This document shows, piece after piece, positions 6,043-10,984 of a stretch of 10,984 nt of DNA. The stretch lies in contig JAEHDI010000202.1 in assembly GCA_016880505.1 (NCBI GenBank), forward strand, positions 1 through 10,984. Reading direction: 5' to 3'. Source of the DNA: Bryobacterales bacterium. GTDB lineage: Bacteria; Acidobacteriota; Terriglobia; Bryobacterales; Bryobacteraceae. The position numbers and the translations under genes are program-made. Position 1 is the first letter of the stretch, and each line of letters begins with the position of its first letter. The notes under the pieces are model-generated. The model was given only the letters and a program-made list of their open reading frames with translations. It was not told where the DNA came from and did not search any database.

Positions 6043-6570
6043 ATGAACAACGACCAACTAAAGAAACTCATTCGGGAGGTGCCCGACTTCCCGAAACCGG
6101 GCATTCTCTTCTATGACATCACGACACTGCTGAAGGACGCTTCCGGCCTCAAGGCCGTCATCGACGAGTTTGGCAAGCGGTACCATGGCCGCAGTGTGGA
6201 CGTCGTCCTCGGAATTGAAGCACGGGGATTCATCTTCGCGCCGGCGGTGGCATACGCGCTCGGCGTGGGCTTCGTCCCCGTGCGGAAGCCGAAAAAACTG
6301 CCGGCAGAGACGGTCCGCGAGGAGTACCAGCTCGAGTACGGCACCGACAGTCTGGAGATTCATAGGGACGCCATCCAGCCCGGCCAGCGGGTGCTGATCG
6401 TCGACGATGTCCTGGCCACCGGAGGGACTGCGGCCGCGGTGACCCGGCTGATCGAGAAACTCGGTGGCAAAGTGGCCGGACTCGGCTTTGTGCTGGAACT
6501 GGACTTCCTGCACGGCCGCGACAAAGTTGCTGGGTACGAGTTGTTCTCCCTGCTGCACTACGAAAAATGA
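6043..6570 (+). CDS. apt: Adenine phosphoribosyltransferase
   Basis: The 175-residue protein salvages adenine by joining it to PRPP, giving AMP and pyrophosphate, in the cytoplasm. The PRPP-binding motif VLIVDDVLATGGTA is at 117-130, and GIEARGFIFAPAVAYALG (57-74) and RKPKKLP (81-87) are characteristic of Apt. Length fits the usual 170-180. The frame continues upstream through acyP, but homology begins with MNNDQLKKLIREVPDFPKPGI at ATG 6043, which also sits properly behind the putative promoter. There is no obvious Shine-Dalgarno. The stop overlaps the ispE start as ATGA. PRPP synthase (prs), which makes its co-substrate, is two genes downstream in the same run. Confidence 0.96.
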   Translation: MNNDQLKKLIREVPDFPKPGILFYDITTLLKDASGLKAVIDEFGKRYHGRSVDVVLGIEARGFIFAPAVAYALGVGFVPVRKPKKLPAETVREEYQLEYGTDSLEIHRDAIQPGQRVLIVDDVLATGGTAAAVTRLIEKLGGKVAGLGFVLELDFLHGRDKVAGYELFSLLHYEK

Positions 6571-7544
6571 ACACGGGGCCGCGCCACGCCCGCGTTGAAG
6601 CACTCGCCAAGATCAACCTTGCACTCAACGTCCTGCACAAGCGGACCGACGGCTACCACGAACTCCGGACGGTCTTCCAGACCATCTCGCTCGGGGACAC
6701 TCTCGAGATCGAGTTCACCCCGTCGCGGCGCACGAGAATCGAGCTGGTTTCGAGGGTCGACATCCCGGACAACCTGGTCGCCCGCGCCGCGCGGTCGGTG
6801 ATGGATGCGATCCGAGCGACCGGAACGGTACGCCTCCGGCTCGTGAAGCGGATCCCGATGGGCGCGGGTCTTGGGGGCGGGTCGAGCGATGCCGCCGCAG
6901 TGCTCCTGGCGCTTCCCGTGCTCGCCGGCGGCCGGATCCCTGCCGATCAACTGATAGGGCTTGCCGCCGGTCTCGGCAGCGACGTGCCGTTCTTTCTCGT
7001 TGGCGGCACCGCAGCCGGCATCGGACGGGGCACGGAAGTCTACCCGCTCCCGGACCATCCTGCGTTCCCGGGCATGTTGGTCGCGCCTCCCATCCACGTA
7101 TCGACGGCGGAGGCGTACCGTGGGCTCGGCCGAAAATTGACATCAGTTGTTCCGCCCAATATCATGAATAATTTCCAGTCCTTTGCTTGGTCCGGAGGGC
7201 TGGGGGAGCCGGGGAAGGGCACGCCGGCGTCTCCGGGAAACGATTTCGAGGAGTCAGTTTTCCGCCTGCACCCACGACTGAAATCGCTGAAGGCGAGACT
7301 GTCGCGAATCGGGGCGGCGCCGGTAATGATGACCGGCAGCGGTTCGGCGCTATTCGGGCTCTTCCGCGGCCGGAACGATTTGGAGAAAGCCCTTCCGCTA
7401 TTCCAAGAGGAGACAGTGTTTCGGTTCAGCTTGGTGACCCGCGCGCGCTATAGGCGTGCCTGGATGCGCCGGCTTGCCGCTCACATTGAAGGGGAGATAT
7501 GGCCGCCGCAAAGCCGGTACTTAAAAACAAAGACGACCGGTTGA
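6567..7544 (+). CDS. ispE: 4-diphosphocytidyl-2-C-methyl-D-erythritol kinase
   Basis: IspE phosphorylates CDP-methylerythritol in the MEP isoprenoid pathway. The GHMP-kinase fold is shown by AKINLALNV (14-22, probable catalytic K15), the glycine-rich ATP loop PMGAGLGGGSSDAA (97-110), GLGSDVPFF (135-143, probable catalytic D139), NDFEESVF (225-232) and the late loop TGSGSALFG (256-264). At 325 residues it is longer than the common 280-300. The extra is a basic C-terminal segment (about 293-325: RARYRRAWMRRLAAH and beyond), whose last 15 codons overlap prs by 46 bases. The ATGA overlap with apt indicates translational coupling. No frameshift is seen. Confidence 0.95.
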   Translation: MNTGPRHARVEALAKINLALNVLHKRTDGYHELRTVFQTISLGDTLEIEFTPSRRTRIELVSRVDIPDNLVARAARSVMDAIRATGTVRLRLVKRIPMGAGLGGGSSDAAAVLLALPVLAGGRIPADQLIGLAAGLGSDVPFFLVGGTAAGIGRGTEVYPLPDHPAFPGMLVAPPIHVSTAEAYRGLGRKLTSVVPPNIMNNFQSFAWSGGLGEPGKGTPASPGNDFEESVFRLHPRLKSLKARLSRIGAAPVMMTGSGSALFGLFRGRNDLEKALPLFQEETVFRFSLVTRARYRRAWMRRLAAHIEGEIWPPQSRYLKTKTTG

Positions 7545-8470
7545 AAGTTTTCACGGGGAACGCGAACCCCTCGCTTGCCGCTGAACTGTGCGCCTGCCTG
7601 GGCTGCACGGTGGGTTCAGCGCTGGTGAAACCGTTTTCCGATGGCGAAATGTACGTCCAGATCCAGGAGAACGTGCGCGGCGCGGACGTCTTTGTAGTGC
7701 AACCGACTTGCACTCCCGTCGAACAGCACCTGTTCGAGCTATTGCTGATGCTGGACGCCTTGAAGCGGGCCTCAGCAGACCGCATCACCGCAGTGTTACC
7801 CTATTATGGGTACGCCAGACAGGACCGCAAAGACAAACCCCGGGTTCCGATTTCCGCGAAACTCATCGCCAGTCTTCTGGAGCGGGCAGGGGCCGATCGG
7901 ATACTAGCTCTCGACCTTCACGCTGCGCAGATCCAGGGTTTCTTCGATGTCCCGGTCGATCATCTGTTTGCGACGCCGGTGATGATCGACTACTTTAAGT
8001 CCCTGGGGATCGGGAATCTGACGGTTGTTTCCCCCGACGCAGGGGGTGTCGAGCGGGCGCGGGCGTTTGCCAAACGGCTCAAGGCGCCGTTGGCGATCAT
8101 CGACAAACGCCGCGAGCAGATGAATGTGGCGGAAGTGATGCACATCATCGGCCGGGTTAGGGGGCGGAACTGCCTGATCGTCGACGATCTGATCGACACG
8201 GCGGGAACGCTGGTGAACGCAGCGGCGGCCATGCTGGATCACGGCGCGTTGAGCGTGACGGCATGTGCGACCCACGCGGTGCTGTCCGGTCCAGCGGTGG
8301 ACCGGATCGAGGTTTCGGGCCTCAAGGAAGTGGTGCTGACAAACTCGATTCCGCTTCGGGAAGATGCGAAGCGGTGCAAGCGGATCCGGACGCTTTCCGT
8401 GGCGCGGTTGCTGGCGGAAGCGATTCGATCGATCCACGAAGAGACTTCGGTCAGCAAGTTGTTTGTCTGA
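7499..8470 (+). CDS. prs: Ribose-phosphate pyrophosphokinase (PRPP synthase)
   Basis: The 323-residue enzyme makes PRPP from ribose 5-phosphate and ATP, feeding purine, pyrimidine, His, Trp and NAD synthesis and Apt. Motifs are FSDGE (46-50), YYGYARQDRK (102-111), the metal/ATP segment DLHAAQIQGFF (139-149, H141), the flexible-loop DKRR (202-205) and the PRPP loop CLIVDDLIDTAGT (225-237). Length fits class I Prs (about 310-320). ATG 7499 has a strong GGGGAG Shine-Dalgarno and begins inside the end of ispE. A TTG at 7541, overlapping the ispE stop as TTGA, would start nearer the usual family N-terminus (K-V-F-T-G-N) but lacks a ribosome-binding site. The N-terminal 14 residues are therefore the least certain part. 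Confidence 0.97.
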   Translation: MAAAKPVLKNKDDRLKVFTGNANPSLAAELCACLGCTVGSALVKPFSDGEMYVQIQENVRGADVFVVQPTCTPVEQHLFELLLMLDALKRASADRITAVLPYYGYARQDRKDKPRVPISAKLIASLLERAGADRILALDLHAAQIQGFFDVPVDHLFATPVMIDYFKSLGIGNLTVVSPDAGGVERARAFAKRLKAPLAIIDKRREQMNVAEVMHIIGRVRGRNCLIVDDLIDTAGTLVNAAAAMLDHGALSVTACATHAVLSGPAVDRIEVSGLKEVVLTNSIPLREDAKRCKRIRTLSVARLLAEAIRSIHEETSVSKLFV

Positions 8471-8478
8471 GTTTGATA

Positions 8479-8518
8479 CCGGGCCACGCAGCCCACGTCC
8501 ATCGGACCTGCGACCCGG
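8479..8518 (+). promoter_or_regulatory. Nested hairpin in the rplY leader (possible r-protein leader RNA)
   Basis: Three perfectly complementary helices nest in 40 bases. P1 pairs CCGGG (8479-8483) with CCCGG (8514-8518). P2 pairs CGCAG (8487-8491) with CTGCG (8508-8512). P3 pairs GTCC (8497-8500) with GGAC (8504-8507) around loop ATC. A 3/1 internal loop separates P1 from P2, and a one-sided bulge CCCAC (8492-8496) separates P2 from P3. The structure ends three bases before the AAGGAG site (8522-8527) of rplY. There is no U-tract. Position and architecture suggest translational control by L25, but this is unproven. Confidence 0.5.
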
Positions 8519-8533
8519 AAAAAGGAGTTTCGA

Positions 8534-9199
8534 ATGAGGAAGGATATCACGGTTTCCGCGACCGTTCGTGATAGTCGCGGAAAGAATGAGGCGCGCCGTT
8601 TACGAGTGACTGGGATGGTTCCGGCAGTCGTGTATGGCGCTGGTCAGAAGCCGCTTTCACTGTCGGTTGATCCGAAGCAACTCTTGAAGATCCTCCACAG
8701 CAAGACCGGCCACAACACGATTTTCAACCTGACGGCTGGCGACGGCCCCTCGCCGGTGATGATCGTGGACTGGCAGTTCGAGCCGGTGAAGGGTACGCTG
8801 CTTCATGTCGATCTCAAGCGAATCGACTTGTCGAAGCGGCTCCGGGTTTCGGTGCCGGTGTACACGCAGGGGGAGCCGAAAGGCGTCAAGCAGCAGGGCG
8901 GCCTGTTGGAGATCGTTAACCGTGAGGTCGAGATCGAGTGCCTGCCGGACGATATTCCGGAGCACTTCACTGTCGACGTCACCGAGTTGCTCATCGGCCA
9001 GAACATCCGCGCGGCGGACGTGCCGATCGGCGAGTCGGTCAAGCTGCTCAGCCACGGTGACGCTGTAATCGCACACGTCGTTACGCTGCGGCATGAGGAG
9101 GAGAAGCCGGCGGAAGAGGCCCCGGCTGCCGAGGGAGCGGCTCCGGCGGAACCCGAGGTGATCAAGAAGGGCAAGAAGGAAGAAGAGGGTGAGGAGTAA
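8534..9199 (+). CDS. rplY: 50S ribosomal protein L25, CTC/TL5 family
   Basis: The 221-residue protein binds 5S rRNA in the large subunit. It has the long, two-domain CTC/TL5 layout: an N-terminal L25 domain (about 5-95, with GMVPAVVYGAG and HVDLKRID) and the beta-rich C-terminal TL5 domain (about 100-185, with GGLLEIVNREVEIECLP and the D-V-T-x-L segment 148-152). A low-complexity Ala/Pro/Glu/Lys tail follows (about 186-221), ending EEEGEE. AAGGAG (8522-8527) supports ATG 8534. It sits in the widely conserved order prs-rplY-pth. The 63-base gap before it can fold into a nested hairpin. Confidence 0.96.
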   Translation: MRKDITVSATVRDSRGKNEARRLRVTGMVPAVVYGAGQKPLSLSVDPKQLLKILHSKTGHNTIFNLTAGDGPSPVMIVDWQFEPVKGTLLHVDLKRIDLSKRLRVSVPVYTQGEPKGVKQQGGLLEIVNREVEIECLPDDIPEHFTVDVTELLIGQNIRAADVPIGESVKLLSHGDAVIAHVVTLRHEEEKPAEEAPAAEGAAPAEPEVIKKGKKEEEGEE

Positions 9200-9228
9200 C
9201 CGGCCGGGCGCCGGGAGGAGCGGAAGCC

Positions 9229-9840
9229 GTGGAAGCCGATTCACGCGCTACTCCATTCCTTCTGGTCGGGTTGGGGAATCCGGGCGAGCGGTACGAGCAG
9301 ACGCCGCATAACCTCGGGTTCCTCGTCATCGACCGGCTTGCGGAGCGCCATCGGATCCGCGTGAGCCGCAAAGAGGCCCGCTCGCTGACGGGTACGGGCA
9401 CTGTGGAAGGGATCCCGGTCGTACTGGCCAAGCCGCAAACGTACATGAATCTTAGCGGCGGGGCGGTAGGGGCTTTGCTCGCGAAGCATGGCGCTCGGGC
9501 CGAAGATCTTGTGCTGGTTTATGATGACCTCGATCTCCCATGGACGGCGGTTCGGATACGTCCGAAGGGTTCGCCGGGAGGGCACCACGGGGTCGAATCG
9601 GTAATCCGGGCGGTGGGAACTTCGGAGTTCCCGCGGGTTCGCCTGGGGATCGCCGGCTATAAGGTCGGCGATGGTGCGGAGTTTGTGCTTTCGCCGTTTC
9701 GGCGGGGGCAGAAGGAAGAACTGGATGAGTTGCTGGATCACGCGGCTCAGGCGGTGACTTCCATCATTTCCGAGGGCGTCGGAATGGCCATGACGAGGTT
9801 CAATCGTCGCGCCCGAGGTAAACAGACTGAGGAAGAATGA
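9229..9840 (+). CDS. pth: Peptidyl-tRNA hydrolase
   Basis: The 203-residue enzyme frees tRNA from prematurely released peptidyl-tRNA. Motifs are GLGNPGERYEQTPHNLGF (14-31, with N17 and catalytic H27), KPQTYMNLSG (68-77, N74), YDDLDLP (98-104, D99) and GGHHGVESVI (117-126). In the last motif, the E. coli Asn114 position of GGHNG holds His120, a departure at a substrate-contact residue. The start is GTG 9229 with GGAGGAG (9213-9219) nine bases upstream; the catalytic region follows at normal distance. The stop overlaps rpsF by ATGA. Length is normal, with a slightly extended charged C-terminus. Confidence 0.96.
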   Translation: MEADSRATPFLLVGLGNPGERYEQTPHNLGFLVIDRLAERHRIRVSRKEARSLTGTGTVEGIPVVLAKPQTYMNLSGGAVGALLAKHGARAEDLVLVYDDLDLPWTAVRIRPKGSPGGHHGVESVIRAVGTSEFPRVRLGIAGYKVGDGAEFVLSPFRRGQKEELDELLDHAAQAVTSIISEGVGMAMTRFNRRARGKQTEEE

Positions 9841-10271
9841 GAATCTACGAAGAACTCTTTATTTTGAAGCCGGATGCGACCGAGGAAGAGATCGACCAGG
9901 TAGTCGAGCAACTCCGGCAGGTTATCACCGGCGGCGGCGGAGAAGTCGACAAGATCGACAAGTGGGGCCTGCGGAGGCTCGCCTATCGGGTCCACAAGTA
10001 CAACGAAGGCTTCTATGTTCTGTTCCAATTCCGCGCCTCGCCGGAAGTCGTGCGGGAACTCGAGCGGCGGCTTCGCGTGACCGACCTTGCGGTGAAGTTC
10101 CTGACGGTCCGTATCGACGAGAAGTTGAAGCGGATCGAGAAGCGGAAGAAACAGCGCGAAAAGCGTGCGGCCAGAAAGCCCGCGGCGCCAGTGGCGGCGC
10201 CCCAACCGCCGGCGGCGGAAGAGATCATGGCTGAAGCCGGAGCGGCTGACGCCGGAACGGAGAGAGAGTAA
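9837..10271 (+). CDS. rpsF: 30S ribosomal protein S6
   Basis: The 144-residue protein is S6, a 30S platform component that binds 16S rRNA together with S18. The ferredoxin-like core covers about 1-97 (MRIYEELFILKPD, WGLRRLAYRV 43-52, and EGFYVLFQF 57-65, the strand of the S18 interface). A C-terminal extension follows: Lys/Arg-rich to about 114, then Ala/Pro-rich, then acidic, ending in Glu. Start ATG overlaps the pth stop (ATGA) and has GAGG a few bases upstream; the end overlaps rpsR as TAATG. There is no independent leader for the S6:S18 mRNA-binding site known in other phyla; any such element would lie within pth. Confidence 0.97.
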   Translation: MRIYEELFILKPDATEEEIDQVVEQLRQVITGGGGEVDKIDKWGLRRLAYRVHKYNEGFYVLFQFRASPEVVRELERRLRVTDLAVKFLTVRIDEKLKRIEKRKKQREKRAARKPAAPVAAPQPPAAEEIMAEAGAADAGTERE

Positions 10272-10570
10272 TGGCCGAAACCAAGGGACGACCGGTCAGT
10301 GCCTCGCAGAGGCCCACGGGCGGCGACAAGGCGATCGCCGTCGGCAGAAAGCAATACTTCCGGCGGAAGAAGGTCTGCCGATTTTGTGTCGACAAGATCG
10401 ACGACATCGACTACAAGGACGTGAAGCTGCTCTCGGGATTTGTCTCCGAGCGCGGAAAGATCACCCCACGGCGGATATCCGGCGTGTGCACGCCGCACCA
10501 GCGGCGGCTGAGCGAGGCCGTCAAGCAGGCCCGCAACATCGCCCTGCTGCCGTTCACCACCCAGGTATAA
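10271..10570 (+). CDS. rpsR: 30S ribosomal protein S18, zinc-ribbon (C+) form
   Basis: The 99-residue protein is S18, partner of S6 on the 30S platform. The core has KKVCRFC (33-39), DYKDVKLLSGFVSERGKI (47-64), and the terminal basic helix TPHQRRLSEAVKQARNIALLP (74-94). C36, C39, C73 and H76 form a CxxC...CxxH set, the metal-binding C+ version known for S18 in some lineages. The N-terminal ~20 residues are a flexible extension. The start ATG shares a base with the rpsF stop (TAATG), with GGAG about eight bases upstream, so the two partners are translationally coupled. Confidence 0.97.
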   Translation: MAETKGRPVSASQRPTGGDKAIAVGRKQYFRRKKVCRFCVDKIDDIDYKDVKLLSGFVSERGKITPRRISGVCTPHQRRLSEAVKQARNIALLPFTTQV

Positions 10571-10671
10571 CAGGAACCTGGAGGCAGCGCGGGAGTCCCG
10601 GCCGGAACGGCGGCGCCGGGTTTCACACCCGGTAGCCGCGATAACCGGTGGCGCGGACGAATGCGCGGCCA
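10561..10671 (+). promoter_or_regulatory. Serial hairpins between rpsR and rplI
   Basis: Three hairpins fit in the rpsR end and 117-base gap. The first pairs CCAGGT (10561-10566) with ACCTGG (10576-10581) across the rpsR stop. The second pairs CCGGGT (10616-10621) with ACCCGG (10627-10632), extended outward by CGGC (10611-10614) with GCCG (10635-10638). The third pairs TGGCGCG (10649-10655) with CGCG-CCA (10664-10671, one bulged G), ending just before the rplI GGAGG (10673-10677). An alternative stem CCCGGC (10597-10602) with GCCGGG (10615-10620) excludes the second. No U-tract follows, so a simple terminator is unlikely. Confidence 0.4.
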
Positions 10672-10687
10672 CGGAGGCGAAAGAGTC

Positions 10688-10984
10688 ATGGAAGTCATTC
10701 TGAGAGAAGATATCGAGAAAATCGGGCATCGCGGCCAGGTTGTGCGAGTCGCCGACGGCTACGCCCGGAACTATCTCCTGCCGCGGCGGCTTGCGGTCCA
10801 GGCCACCGACGCGAACAAGACGATTGTGGAGCAGGAACGGCAGGCGCACCTGCGCCACGAGGCAAAAGAAAAGAGCGAGGCCGGGGACTTGGCCAAACTA
10901 CTGGCCGGCGTGAAGATCACCATCTCGCAGAAAGCCGGCGAGCAGGAACAGCTTTTCGGATCGGTGACCTCTAAGGACATTGCA
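10688..10984 (+). CDS. rplI: 50S ribosomal protein L9 (3' end beyond window)
   Basis: The first 99 codons of L9 are present and the frame is open to the window edge; full-length L9 is about 150 residues. The N-terminal domain, which binds 23S rRNA at the L1-stalk base, shows MEVILREDIEKIGHRGQVVRV and DGYARNYLLPRRLA (23-36). The long connecting helix begins about residue 42, and the C-terminal domain starts near 75 (VKITISQKAGEQEQLFGSVT). GGAGG (10673-10677) supports ATG 10688. It ends the rpsF-rpsR-rplI ribosomal set, separated from rpsR by a structured 117-base gap. Confidence 0.97.
   Translation, partial: MEVILREDIEKIGHRGQVVRVADGYARNYLLPRRLAVQATDANKTIVEQERQAHLRHEAKEKSEAGDLAKLLAGVKITISQKAGEQEQLFGSVTSKDIA

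Noticed and set aside
5638..6057. Upstream extension of the hemB frame to 6057
   Set aside because: The extra 140 codons are antisense to acyP and apt, have no HemB homology, and come from stop-poor GC-rich sequence. HemB begins at 5637.
7904..8437. Minus-strand open frame of 177 codons across prs
   Set aside because: It is a mirror frame of prs with no domain features; prs itself is unambiguous.
10013..10858. Minus-strand open frame of 281 codons across rpsF, rpsR and rplI
   Set aside because: It is antisense to three certain ribosomal protein genes; length reflects high GC and low stop density.

Overview
The window is GC-rich bacterial chromosome, densely packed with housekeeping genes. 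Gene content and style fit Acidobacteriota, perhaps the Solibacter/Bryobacter side: a split transketolase, a NarL-type two-component pair, and an ispE-prs-rplY-pth-rpsF-rpsR-rplI run. That placement is an impression from protein sequence, not a search result. I see no mobile elements, phage genes, CRISPR repeats, tRNA or rRNA genes, and no anomalous base composition.

Region 1 (1-4192, minus strand). In transcription order: the two transketolase halves (N-terminal subunit, then C-terminal, overlapping by one base), a soluble histidine kinase, a NarL/FixJ response regulator, and an amidohydrolase that runs off the left edge. Its frame is open for all 283 codons visible. Transketolase serves the non-oxidative pentose phosphate pathway. 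The kinase/regulator pair would pass an unknown signal to transcription.

Region 2 (4240-5984). A small tandem ACT-domain protein is divergent from the transketolase genes and converges on hemB (porphobilinogen synthase, tetrapyrrole pathway). hemB is divergent from acylphosphatase (acyP). The hemB/acyP gap carries -10-like hexamers so close to both start codons that the transcripts would be almost leaderless.

Region 3 (6043-10984, plus strand). A co-directional cluster: apt (adenine salvage), ispE (isoprenoid MEP pathway), prs (PRPP synthesis, which supplies apt's co-substrate), rplY (L25/CTC), pth (peptidyl-tRNA hydrolase), rpsF (S6), rpsR (S18) and rplI (L9, cut by the right edge). Apt/ispE and pth/rpsF overlap by ATGA, rpsF/rpsR by TAATG, and ispE/prs by 46 bases. 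Translational coupling is therefore likely. Only two gaps interrupt it noticeably, before rplY and before rplI, and both can fold into nested or serial hairpins ending next to the Shine-Dalgarno site.

I did not find a dramatic new system. The best candidates for something undescribed are RNA-level: a compact nested hairpin in the rplY leader, a hairpin series before rplI, and short-leader promoters of the form (TG)nTACaAT. Protein-level oddities are a histidine in Pth where Asn is usual, a sensor-less kinase, and the long ispE/prs overlap. No gene-free stretch exceeds 125 bases.
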